A stretch of 13,237 nt of DNA, taken from the NCBI GenBank assembly GCA_028697695.1, contig JAQVEI010000005.1, forward strand, positions 1 through 13,237, read 5' to 3'. The DNA is from Lentimicrobiaceae bacterium. Lineage in GTDB: Bacteria; Bacteroidota; Bacteroidia; Bacteroidales; Lentimicrobiaceae. Position 1 is the first letter of the stretch; every line of letters starts with the position of its first letter. A model generated the notes under the pieces. The model was given only the letters and a program-made list of their open reading frames with translations, was not told where the DNA came from and did not search any database. A program made the position numbers and the translations under genes. Below are positions 6,817 to 13,237 of this stretch, in pieces.

Positions 6817-6859
6817 CCTTTAAGAAATTATCTCTGACACTCAAAATCTGATTAAAGGC

Positions 6860-6888
6860 TTGTGCTTTGGTGAATAGTTGTATATTTG
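6860..6888 (+). promoter_or_regulatory. Proximal promoter of the DUF2061 gene
   Basis: TTG (6860-6862) and TATATTTG (6881-6888) are 18 nt apart and match the Bacteroidetes consensus. Transcription would begin near 6895, about 16 nt before the ATG at 6911. This excludes a TTG start at 6878, which falls on the promoter. Confidence 0.5.
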
Positions 6889-6910
6889 GACTTTAATAGT
6901 TGATAATTTT

Positions 6911-7258
6911 ATGGCCAAAAACCTCGCTGCAAAGAACGCTTCAAGCTCAGATTTGGGTGAAAGAAATTTTAGGGACAGCCCCCAACGCAGTTTCATAAAG
7001 GCGTTAACCTATCGAATTGCAGCATCATCGGTAATGTTTATTGTTTTCTTTGTAATTTTTCACAGTACCACCAAGCGCAATATGTATGAAAGCCTGAGTG
7101 ATGCCAGCATCATCAGTGTAATAGATTTTACGGTTAAACTGGCTATATATTATTTTCATGAGCGCATCTGGTCGGGCATAACCTGGGGGAAATACTGGAA
7201 ACGAAACTATTGGGCCCGACGTGCCTGGAAACGCGCCTATCGCCGGGCACACAGATAA
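6911..7258 (+). CDS. DUF2061 small membrane protein
   Basis: A 115-residue protein with one DUF2061 domain, function unknown. After a polar N-terminus (1-25) come R-S-F-I-K-A-L-T-Y-R (26-35), a first transmembrane segment (about 36-51), a second (about 64-82), and the family signature YYFHERIW followed by WG (80-93). The C-terminus (95-115) is very rich in Arg, Lys and Trp and probably lies in the cytoplasm or on phospholipid headgroups. The N-terminal extension and basic tail are longer than the bare domain of about 55 residues. The ATG at 6911 is chosen over a TTG at 6878 because the latter overlaps the promoter. It has its own promoter and stands 115 nt upstream of ugd, which also has one, so the two are probably separate units. 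In other genomes I recall this domain near sulfate-assimilation genes; none is here. Confidence 0.85.
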   Translation: MAKNLAAKNASSSDLGERNFRDSPQRSFIKALTYRIAASSVMFIVFFVIFHSTTKRNMYESLSDASIISVIDFTVKLAIYYFHERIWSGITWGKYWKRNYWARRAWKRAYRRAHR

Positions 7259-7279
7259 GCGACACGCACTTGTTACGCA

Positions 7280-7293
7280 GAATTTTAAAATTC
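7280..7293. promoter_or_regulatory. 14-bp palindrome upstream of the ugd promoter
   Basis: GAATTTTAAAATTC is a perfect palindrome placed 11 nt upstream of the ugd -33 element. It has no GC-rich stem and no adjacent U-tract, so it is not a convincing terminator for the preceding gene. It could be a regulator-binding site for the sugar-nucleotide cluster; this is inferred from symmetry and position only. Confidence 0.3.
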
Positions 7294-7304
7294 CTTCAAA
7301 ACTA

Positions 7305-7335
7305 TTGCAGGCCATTGATCTTATTGGTAGTTTTG
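7305..7335 (+). promoter_or_regulatory. Bacteroidetes-type promoter of the ugd cluster
   Basis: TTG (7305-7307) and TAGTTTTG (7328-7335) are 20 nt apart and match the -33 and -7 elements. Transcription would begin near 7342, with a leader of about 32 nt before the ATG at 7374. No other good promoter was seen before pgm-type mutase gene at 10941, so it may serve all five genes. Confidence 0.6.
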
Positions 7336-7373
7336 CCTTTTGATATAAATTATCCATAACTAAAATACTGTTT

Positions 7374-8738
7374 ATGAAGATTACCATAGTAGGAACCGGA
7401 TATGTTGGTTTGGTTACCGGTACCTGTTTTGCTGAAGTAGGCATTAACGTTGTTTGTATTGACATTGACCGTCAAAAAATAGAGAATCTAAAAAAAGGTA
7501 TCAGTCCTATATATGAACCGGGTTTGGATGAGATGATAGAGCGTAACATTGAGAAAGGCCGTCTACATTTTTCAACCGATCTTGCTTCAGCAATAAACGA
7601 CACTGAAGTAGTTTTCATAGCCGTTGGCACACCACCTGATGAAGATGGCAGCGCGGATTTGAAATATGTGCTGGAAGTTGCCAACACCATTGGCATGCAT
7701 ATGGACAGGCCACTTACCGTGGTTACCAAAAGCACTGTGCCGGTGGGTACTGCACCTAAAGTAAAAAAAGCCATACAACAGGCATTGGATAAGCGGCAGT
7801 CGCCATTGAGCTTTAATGTGGCTTCCAATCCGGAATTTTTAAAAGAAGGAGACGCCATCAACGACTTTATGAAACCCGACCGCATTGTGGTTGGTGTGGA
7901 GTCTAAACATGCCGAGGAGATAATGGCCCGGCTGTATAAACCATTTACACTTAATGGCCACCCGGTGATTTTTATGGATGTGCCTTCGGCCGAAATGACC
8001 AAATATGCTGCCAATGCCATGCTGGCAACCAAGATAAGCTTCATGAACGACATAGCCAACTTATGTGAGCTTCTGGGTGCCGATGTAAACATGGTACGCA
8101 GAGGCATTGGAAGCGATTCACGTATCGGAAACAAGTTTATTTATCCTGGAATAGGTTATGGTGGTTCCTGCTTCCCAAAAGACGTCAAAGCGCTGATAAA
8201 AACCGCCGACAGTGTTGGTTATTCCATGCGGATACTTAAGTCGGTTGAAGATGTTAATGACGATCAAAAGTCAGTGCTCTTCGAGAAGTTAAGTGCATAT
8301 TATGGCAATGATCTTCAGGGTAAAACGATTGGCTTGTGGGGGCTTTCGTTCAAACCTCAGACCGATGATATGCGTGAAGCGCCTGCCCTGGTTATCATTG
8401 ACCACCTGCTGAAAAGCAAGTGCCGCATCAAAGCTTACGATCCGGTGGCCATGGAGGAATCCAAACGGCGCATCGGCGATGCTGTTGAATATTGCGCCGA
8501 CCCGTATGAGGTAGTGATTGATACCGATGCCTTGCTGCTGATAACAGAGTGGACTGAATTTAGATTCCCCAATTGGAATGTCATCAAAAAATTGATGAAA
8601 AATGCTGTAATCTTCGATGGCCGGAACATTTACGATGCTGATGAGCTAAAGCGATACGGCTTTGATTATTATGGCATTGGTTTAAAAAACGGTGGCCCTG
8701 AACTTTTATCAACCGACAAAAACGACCAGAATGGCTAA
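7374..8738 (+). CDS. ugd: UDP-glucose 6-dehydrogenase
   Basis: Ugd oxidises UDP-glucose twice with NAD+ to give UDP-glucuronate, in the cytoplasm. All landmarks are present: the N-terminal NAD-binding motif GTGYVGL (7-13), AVGTP (83-87), the substrate-binding segment NPEFLKEGDAINDF (152-165), the central helix region around Lys210 and Asn214, and the catalytic cysteine Cys266 in GYGGSCFPKD (261-270). The C-terminal UDP-binding domain includes GLSFKPQTDDMREAPA. At 454 residues it is slightly longer than the usual about 430-440, owing to a short polar tail (KNGGPELLSTDKNDQNG). Its last 8 nt overlap the start of uxs, so its product is directly handed to the enzyme encoded next. The related UDP-ManNAc dehydrogenases are less likely because of the substrate motif and the uxs neighbour. 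Confidence 0.96.
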   Translation: MKITIVGTGYVGLVTGTCFAEVGINVVCIDIDRQKIENLKKGISPIYEPGLDEMIERNIEKGRLHFSTDLASAINDTEVVFIAVGTPPDEDGSADLKYVLEVANTIGMHMDRPLTVVTKSTVPVGTAPKVKKAIQQALDKRQSPLSFNVASNPEFLKEGDAINDFMKPDRIVVGVESKHAEEIMARLYKPFTLNGHPVIFMDVPSAEMTKYAANAMLATKISFMNDIANLCELLGADVNMVRRGIGSDSRIGNKFIYPGIGYGGSCFPKDVKALIKTADSVGYSMRILKSVEDVNDDQKSVLFEKLSAYYGNDLQGKTIGLWGLSFKPQTDDMREAPALVIIDHLLKSKCRIKAYDPVAMEESKRRIGDAVEYCADPYEVVIDTDALLLITEWTEFRFPNWNVIKKLMKNAVIFDGRNIYDADELKRYGFDYYGIGLKNGGPELLSTDKNDQNG

Positions 8739-9669
8739 GAGGATATTGGTTACGGGAGGAGCAGGTTTTTTGGGTTCCCATTTGTGTGAACGATTGCTCG
8801 AAGAAGGCAATGAGGTAACTTGTCTGGACAATTTTTTTACGGGCCAAAAGGGAAACATTGTCCATTTACTTAAAAACCCCTATTTTGAGCTGGTGCGCCA
8901 CGATGTGACCATGCCTTTTTACATTGAAACAGATCAAATTTACAATTTAGCCTGCCCTGCTTCACCCATTCACTACCAGTACAATCCGATAAAAACGGTA
9001 AAAACTTCGGTAATGGGAGCCATCAACATGCTGGGATTGGCCAAGCGGGTAAAAGCAAAAATATTGCAGGCATCCACCAGCGAAGTTTATGGCGATCCCA
9101 AAGTACATCCACAGGATGAAAGCTACTGGGGCCATGTAAATCCCATTGGAGAGCGCGCCTGTTACGATGAAGGCAAACGTGCAGCGGAAACATTGTTTGT
9201 AAACTATCATGTACAAAACAAGGTACAAATAAAGATCATGCGCATATTCAATACGTATGGCCCGCGAATGCATCCCAACGATGGTAGGGTTGTTTCCAAT
9301 TTTATTGTACAGGCATTACAGGGAAAGGATATTACCATTTATGGTACAGGCAACCAAACCCGCAGCTTTTGTTACTATACTGATTTACTGGAAGGTATGA
9401 TAAGGCTGATGGAAACTGACTCCTCGGTGACCGGACCGGTAAATGTGGGCAACCCCAATGAGTTCACCATACTGGAACTGGCTCAAATGATTATAAGGTT
9501 GTCTGATTCATCATCAAAAATAGTATTTCGCCCCTTACCCAGCGATGACCCCATGCAGCGGCAGCCGGATATTACACTGGCCAGACAACTGCTGGATTGG
9601 GAACCAAAAGTACAATTGGAAGAAGGGCTCAAAGAAACCATTGATTATTTTAGAACCATTGTAAAATAA
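8731..9669 (+). CDS. uxs: UDP-glucuronate decarboxylase (UDP-xylose synthase)
   Basis: Uxs converts UDP-glucuronate to UDP-xylose and CO2 through a 4-keto intermediate, using bound NAD+. It is an extended-SDR enzyme of 312 residues, the normal bacterial length. Visible features are the NAD motif GGAGFLG (9-15), DNFFTGQKGN (33-42), NLACPASP (72-79), STSEVYGDP (115-123) with the catalytic Ser/Thr and Glu118, and the YxxxK pair Tyr145 and Lys149 in RACYDEGKR (142-150), which is characteristic of this family. RIFNTYGPRM (171-180) also fits. The ATG at 8731 overlaps the ugd end by 8 nt (ATGGCTAA). A longer frame from 8692 would add 13 residues without homology, before the Rossmann motif, and is rejected. 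With Ugd it forms a complete path from UDP-glucose to UDP-xylose, probably for a surface polysaccharide or glycoprotein. Confidence 0.95.
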   Translation: MAKRILVTGGAGFLGSHLCERLLEEGNEVTCLDNFFTGQKGNIVHLLKNPYFELVRHDVTMPFYIETDQIYNLACPASPIHYQYNPIKTVKTSVMGAINMLGLAKRVKAKILQASTSEVYGDPKVHPQDESYWGHVNPIGERACYDEGKRAAETLFVNYHVQNKVQIKIMRIFNTYGPRMHPNDGRVVSNFIVQALQGKDITIYGTGNQTRSFCYYTDLLEGMIRLMETDSSVTGPVNVGNPNEFTILELAQMIIRLSDSSSKIVFRPLPSDDPMQRQPDITLARQLLDWEPKVQLEEGLKETIDYFRTIVK

Positions 9670-9679
9670 ATAAAATGAC

Positions 9680-10531
9680 ATGAGGATACTTGTTACCGGC
9701 AGCAATGGCCAACTGGGAAATGAACTGAAACAATTATCCACCAATGGACACGAATTTCTATTTACAGATTTTATAGAGTTGGACATCACCCAACAAATTA
9801 TGATTGATAGTGTATGTAAAGAGTTTGCACCTCATCAGATTATAAATTGTGCAGCATACACCAATGTTGATCGGGCTGAGACAGATTCGGATGCAGCCTT
9901 TGCGTTAAACGCTGATGGGCCGGAGTTGCTGGCACTGGGTGCAAAGAAATGCGGTGCGCGGTTGATACATATTTCTACTGATTATGTATTTAATGGTAAA
10001 AATTATAAGCCCTATACCGAGTCAGACATTCCTGAACCCGCAGGTGTATATGCCAGGAGCAAAGCTGCAGGCGAAGAAAAAGTAATGCAGGCCAACCCGC
10101 AATCTCTTATCATACGAACCTCATGGCTTTACTCTGCCTATGGTCACAACTTTGTTAAAACCATCCGAAAAGCCGGTGCCAGCCATGGACAACTAAAAGT
10201 AGTTTCCGACCAAATAGGCTCACCCACCTGGGGACATGACCTGGCTGTGGCTACTTTAAAACTTGCTGAGATGGGCAACGAAAGCGGCATAGTGCATTTT
10301 TCCAATAACGGTGTTTGCAGTTGGTATGATTTTGCACTTGCTATTGTAGAGTTTTCGGGCATTCACACACACGTTTATCCTACCGATACGGTAGGTTATC
10401 CCCTCCCCTCACCCCGACCCTATTATAGTGTACTGAACAAAAACAAATACGAATCCATCACCAAATCAAATATTCCGCATTGGCGTCAAAGCCTAAAAAA
10501 ATGCATAAAAATTCTCGATGAACAAAGCTGA
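9680..10531 (+). CDS. rfbD: dTDP-4-dehydrorhamnose reductase
   Basis: RfbD (RmlD) reduces dTDP-4-dehydro-L-rhamnose to dTDP-L-rhamnose with NAD(P)H. The 283-residue length is typical. Motifs seen are the Rossmann GSNGQLG (7-13), NCAAYTNVDRAE (56-67), STDYVFNG (99-106), Tyr124 and Lys128 of YxxxK in VYARSKAAGE (123-132), RTSWLY (146-151), the QIGSPTW segment, and the C-terminal RPYYSVLNKNK. The consensus YG-x-SK is YARSK here, a minor change. It begins 10 nt after uxs and overlaps the following GxxExxY gene by 14 nt. The other rhamnose genes (rfbA, rfbB, rfbC) are not in the window, so either they lie elsewhere or the enzyme works on a related 4-keto sugar. The family call is firm; the exact substrate is inferred from family. 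Confidence 0.92.
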   Translation: MRILVTGSNGQLGNELKQLSTNGHEFLFTDFIELDITQQIMIDSVCKEFAPHQIINCAAYTNVDRAETDSDAAFALNADGPELLALGAKKCGARLIHISTDYVFNGKNYKPYTESDIPEPAGVYARSKAAGEEKVMQANPQSLIIRTSWLYSAYGHNFVKTIRKAGASHGQLKVVSDQIGSPTWGHDLAVATLKLAEMGNESGIVHFSNNGVCSWYDFALAIVEFSGIHTHVYPTDTVGYPLPSPRPYYSVLNKNKYESITKSNIPHWRQSLKKCIKILDEQS

Positions 10532-10904
10532 GCTAAACCGCATACATACGCGGATATTTGATGCTGCATCCGAAATTTATGCTAACCTCGGTCAGGGACT
10601 GGACACTGAAATTTATCTTACATGTTTTATGCATGAGCTAAGACTGAGAGGGTTGTTGTTTAAAAGGGGCGTTGCTTTTCCAGTCATTTATAAAAATATA
10701 AAAACCAACCGTGAAATCATCATTGATTTAATGGTAGAGAATCAATTACTGATTGAGGTTACTTCATTGGATTGCATTACGGCTCTCCAAATGAGTGGCA
10801 TGCTAAACAAATTAAAGATAGCAGACAAGCGCATGGGGATTTTGCTTACCTTTAATGCATCGTCTGTAACTGAGGGTTACAGGAAAATAATGAACAACAC
10901 CTGA
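10518..10904 (+). CDS. GxxExxY family protein with degenerate PDDEXK-like active site
   Basis: A 128-residue protein of the GxxExxY family (PD-(D/E)XK nuclease-like fold), often encoded among polysaccharide genes; its role there is not established. The family pattern is clear: IFDAASEIYANLGQGL (13-28), the EL-RLRGL segment (40-46), the strand IIIDLMVEN (67-75) with Asp70, Glu80 in LLIEV, Gln91, and the end GILLTFN (107-113). Two deviations stand out. The signature Glu is shifted by one (GLDTEIY, where relatives have G-L-L-E-S-V-Y), and the E-x-K lysine is missing (Glu80-Val-Thr82). Nuclease activity is therefore unlikely; a structural, RNA-binding or regulatory role is possible. The ATG lies inside the rfbD 3' end (14-nt overlap), and the mutase gene follows after 36 nt. 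The frame is intact, so it does not look like a pseudogene. Confidence 0.85.
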   Translation: MNKAELNRIHTRIFDAASEIYANLGQGLDTEIYLTCFMHELRLRGLLFKRGVAFPVIYKNIKTNREIIIDLMVENQLLIEVTSLDCITALQMSGMLNKLKIADKRMGILLTFNASSVTEGYRKIMNNT

Positions 10905-10940
10905 AAATATACTGTTTATCATTTTTAAAATTTTATAATT

Positions 10941-12686
10941 ATGAGCATATCACACATTGAACCCCACATTTTAAACACAGCTCAAAGCTGGCTAAGCGAA
11001 TATTACGATCCGGAAACGCGTGAAGCTGTGCAAAAAATGATCGATGAGCAGGGCGCTGACCTGGTAGAAAGTTTTTATCGCAACCTTGAATTTGGCACCG
11101 GCGGACTGCGCGGAATTATGGGTACCGGCACCAATCGTATGAACAAATACACGGTAGGCACTGCTACTCAGGGATTGGCCAATTACCTGAAAAAAGCATT
11201 GCCGGATGAGCCCCAACTAAAGGCAGCAATAGCTTTCGACTCGAGGAATAAGAGTGAATATTTTGCCCGCATTGCTGCCGAAGTGCTAGCTGCCAATGGG
11301 GTTAAAGTCTATCTATTCGACAGTTTGCGCCCCACACCTGAACTCTCCTTTGCCGTTAGGACGCTTAAATGTCACACGGGCATAGTGATTACTGCTTCAC
11401 ATAACCCGAAAGAATACAATGGGTACAAGGTATACTGGAGCGATGGCGGGCAATTGGTTCCACCTCACGATAAAAATGTTATCGCCGAGGTGCTTAAAAT
11501 CAAGTCTGTAGCAGATGTAAAGTTTAGTGGCAATGAGCAAAACATTGAAATCATCGGAGAGCAAATAGATAATGCTTATCTTGACACCCTGAAATCGCTT
11601 TCTCTCTCCCCTGAAATCATAAAAAAGCAACATGATTTAAAAATAGTTTATACGGCTATTCACGGAACGGGATATAGACTGGTACCCGAAGTACTCAAAA
11701 GATTTGGCTTCACCAACGTATTAACTGTAGAAGAGCAAATGAAGCCGGACGGCAATTTTCCCACAGTTATTTCTCCCAATCCGGAGGAAAAGGCTGCCAT
11801 GCAAATGGCTCTGGAGTTGGCCCGGAAGGAAAATGCTGACATTATACTGGCTACCGATCCTGACGCCGACCGCGTAGGTATGGGTGTACGTGATGACAAC
11901 GGCAAGTATGTACTTCTTAATGGAAATCAGTCTGCCTCATTACTGATATACTATCTGCTAACCCAGTGGAAAAACAAAGGCAAACTAACAGGCAATGAAT
12001 TTATTGCCAAAACCATAGTAACTTCAGAACTTTTAAAAGACATTGCCGACAGTTATCAGGTGGAGACCTTTGATGTACTCACCGGATTCAAGTACATCGC
12101 TGAAGTGATACGAGAAAATGAGCCGGAAAAGAAGTTTATTGGTGGCGGTGAGGAGAGTTATGGATATTTGATTGGGGATGTCGTGCGCGACAAGGACGCC
12201 GTTGCCTCCTGCGCCATGCTTTGCGAAACTGCCGCCTGGGCGCGGGAACAAGGCTTGAGCATGTATCAGCTGCTGATAAATATTTATCATGAATATGGAT
12301 TTTATCTCGAAGAACTGGTTTCAATTACTAAAAAAGGTAAATCAGGCGCTGAGGAAATTCAGCAGATGATGGAAGGTTACCGCAGCCGGCCACCTAAAGA
12401 AATCAATGGCATTCAGGTAATTAAGATTAAGGATTACTTGCTCCAAAAGGAGCAAAACCTGCTTAAGGGAGCAACGAAACCTATTGATTTACCCAAGTCG
12501 GACGTACTGCAGTTCTATTTGGAAGGTGGCAGCAAAATTACCGTGCGGCCCTCGGGTACCGAGCCCAAAATCAAATTTTATTTTGGTGTCAAAGGAGATC
12601 TTCCGGATAAAAATAAATTTGAAGAGGTAAACCGCGGGATGCGCAACAAGCTGGAAGGAATTATCGAGGCCATGAATTTAAAATAA
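10941..12686 (+). CDS. Phosphohexomutase (phosphoglucomutase/phosphomannomutase, PgcA-like)
   Basis: An alpha-D-phosphohexomutase that interconverts hexose 6-phosphate and 1-phosphate through a phosphoserine. All four conserved loops are visible: the catalytic serine Ser153 in TASHNP (151-156), the Mg-binding Asp306, Asp308 and Asp310 in DPDADR, the sugar-specificity loop GGGEESYG (401-408), and the phosphate-binding RPSGTEPK (536-543). The N-terminus has FGTGGLRGIMGTGTNRMN (51-68). The 581-residue length and this N-terminal motif match the long PgcA-type branch (Bacillus PgcA) rather than the shorter AlgC or GlmM types. Glucose 1-phosphate from this enzyme would feed UDP-glucose, the substrate of Ugd upstream, and dTDP-glucose for rhamnose, so the gene fits its cluster. 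The GEESYG loop suggests glucose activity, but mannose phosphate cannot be excluded. A bidirectional terminator lies 67 nt downstream. Confidence 0.95.
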   Translation: MSISHIEPHILNTAQSWLSEYYDPETREAVQKMIDEQGADLVESFYRNLEFGTGGLRGIMGTGTNRMNKYTVGTATQGLANYLKKALPDEPQLKAAIAFDSRNKSEYFARIAAEVLAANGVKVYLFDSLRPTPELSFAVRTLKCHTGIVITASHNPKEYNGYKVYWSDGGQLVPPHDKNVIAEVLKIKSVADVKFSGNEQNIEIIGEQIDNAYLDTLKSLSLSPEIIKKQHDLKIVYTAIHGTGYRLVPEVLKRFGFTNVLTVEEQMKPDGNFPTVISPNPEEKAAMQMALELARKENADIILATDPDADRVGMGVRDDNGKYVLLNGNQSASLLIYYLLTQWKNKGKLTGNEFIAKTIVTSELLKDIADSYQVETFDVLTGFKYIAEVIRENEPEKKFIGGGEESYGYLIGDVVRDKDAVASCAMLCETAAWAREQGLSMYQLLINIYHEYGFYLEELVSITKKGKSGAEEIQQMMEGYRSRPPKEINGIQVIKIKDYLLQKEQNLLKGATKPIDLPKSDVLQFYLEGGSKITVRPSGTEPKIKFYFGVKGDLPDKNKFEEVNRGMRNKLEGIIEAMNLK

Positions 12687-12752
12687 ACGGTATGCTTAAA
12701 CGACCAGGCTACTGATTCCCAACCGCCTGCGACTGTCCGGTATTTAAAGTTC

Positions 12753-12796
12753 AAAAAAAAATGCAACTGAATAAATAGGATCAGTTGCATTTTTTT
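12753..12796. terminator. Bidirectional terminator between the mutase gene and argF
   Basis: ATGCAACTGA (12761-12770) pairs perfectly with TCAGTTGCAT (12781-12790) around a 10-nt loop. Eight A precede the stem and six further T follow it, so both strands end with a U-tract. It lies between two convergent genes and can stop both transcripts. The remaining sequence of this gap (12687-12752, 12797-12826) shows nothing else. Confidence 0.88.
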
Positions 12797-12826
12797 ATAG
12801 ATGCATTAAACATATAAAGCAGCAAT

Positions 12827-13237
12827 TTAACTACCCAGGGTGGCCACCATCACCGCTTTGATGGTATGCAAACGGTTTTCAGCTTCATCAAAAACCACCG
12901 ACATGGGCGATTCAAATACCTCTTCGGTTACTTCCATGCTATCGAGGCCGTATTTCTGATATATTTCTTCTCCAATGGTGGTATCTCTATTGTGGAAAGC
13001 GGGCAGGCAGTGCAGGAATTTAACGTTGGGGTTGCCTGTCATACGTACCACATCCATATTTACCTGGTAGGGTTTAAGCAACTTAATGCGTTCTTCCCAC
13101 ACTGAATCGGGTTCGCCCATGCTTACCCACACATCTGTGTACAGGAAGTCACAGCCTTTGGCGCCTTCTTCCACCGATTCGGTCAGGGTAATTTTTGCGC
13201 CGGTTTATTTGGCTATCTCCCGGCAGGTAGCCACCAG
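12827..13237 (-). pseudogene. argF: Ornithine carbamoyltransferase, C-terminal part, with in-frame stop (cut by window edge)
   Basis: The last 137 codons of an ornithine carbamoyltransferase gene, which makes citrulline from ornithine and carbamoyl phosphate for arginine synthesis. The frame is open from the right edge except for one TAA at 13205-13207. Upstream of it the frame reads LVATCREIAK, downstream TGAKITLTESVEEGAKG, a continuous match to the family on both sides. Later motifs are DVWVSMGE, which holds the ornithine-binding D-x-x-x-SMG, HCLPAFHNR with the active-site Cys, and the conserved end VFDEAENRLHTIKAVMVATLG. The residue at the stop is usually polar, and a G-to-T change of GAA (Glu) to TAA would explain it. 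The presence of SMG and HCLP points to ornithine rather than N-acetyl- or N-succinylornithine. It may be a real nonsense mutation or a base error near a contig end; an intact restart at Met 13174 would give only a non-functional fragment. Confidence 0.85.

Noticed and set aside
7472..8134. 220-codon open frame on the minus strand inside ugd
   Set aside because: It lies wholly opposite the strongly conserved ugd frame, shows no family motif and has low-complexity Ser/Met-rich translation typical of an antisense shadow.
8692..8730. Upstream ATG extending uxs by 13 residues
   Set aside because: The extra residues precede the Rossmann strand and overlap ugd by 47 nt; the ATG at 8731 gives the normal start MAKRILVTGG.
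10905..10940. Possible promoter for the phosphohexomutase gene
   Set aside because: The 36-nt gap is AT-rich but has no TAnnTTTG match, so read-through from the ugd promoter is the simpler view.
12827..13174. Separate small gene of 115 codons beginning at the ATG at 13174
   Set aside because: It is the C-terminal part of ornithine carbamoyltransferase; homology continues upstream of this ATG and across the stop codon at 13205-13207.

Overview
The window looks like chromosomal DNA of a member of the Bacteroidota (Bacteroidetes). Seven start regions carry the Bacteroidetes-type -7 element TAnnTTTG, most with a TTG or TTTG about 18-22 nt upstream. Start codons lack clear Shine-Dalgarno sequences. 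Two families fit the same group: a DUF4831 protein and a short lipoprotein built from D-S-I repeats. KdsA shows a Gram-negative, LPS-making cell. The genus cannot be told from the sequence.

Layout. Positions 1-1741 (minus) hold a DEAD-box RNA helicase and, 1 nt after its stop, a short-chain dehydrogenase cut by the left edge. A strong terminator (1798-1827) separates these from a 73-residue lipoprotein gene (1847-2068, minus). Next comes an AT-rich gene-free stretch of about 400 nt with two perfect palindromes and a degenerate direct repeat. rarA and kdsA (2534-4652, plus) form a two-gene unit. It meets a convergent two-gene unit (4647-6446, minus) of a DUF4831 exported protein and a Yip1-like membrane protein; kdsA and the Yip1 gene share the hexamer TTATAA as their overlapping ends. 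A second gene-free stretch (about 6498-6782) precedes a small DUF2061 membrane protein (6911-7258).

Positions 7374-12686 (plus) hold a sugar-nucleotide cluster: ugd (UDP-glucose to UDP-glucuronate), uxs (UDP-glucuronate to UDP-xylose), rfbD (last step of dTDP-L-rhamnose), a GxxExxY-family protein whose nuclease-like active site is degenerate, and a PgcA-type phosphohexomutase (glucose-6-P to glucose-1-P). The first four genes overlap or lie within about 10 nt of each other. Together the mutase, an off-window UDP-glucose pyrophosphorylase, Ugd and Uxs would make UDP-xylose for a surface glycan. rfbA, rfbB and rfbC are not here, and neither are glycosyltransferases or transporters. A bidirectional terminator (12753-12796) closes the cluster against a convergent ornithine carbamoyltransferase gene at the right edge, which carries an in-frame TAA stop at 13205-13207.

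I found no rRNA, tRNA, CRISPR array, insertion sequence or recognisable defence or secretion system. The window is mostly ordinary housekeeping and envelope biosynthesis. The points most worth checking are the broken argF reading frame, the GxxExxY protein inside the sugar operon, and the palindromes upstream of rarA.
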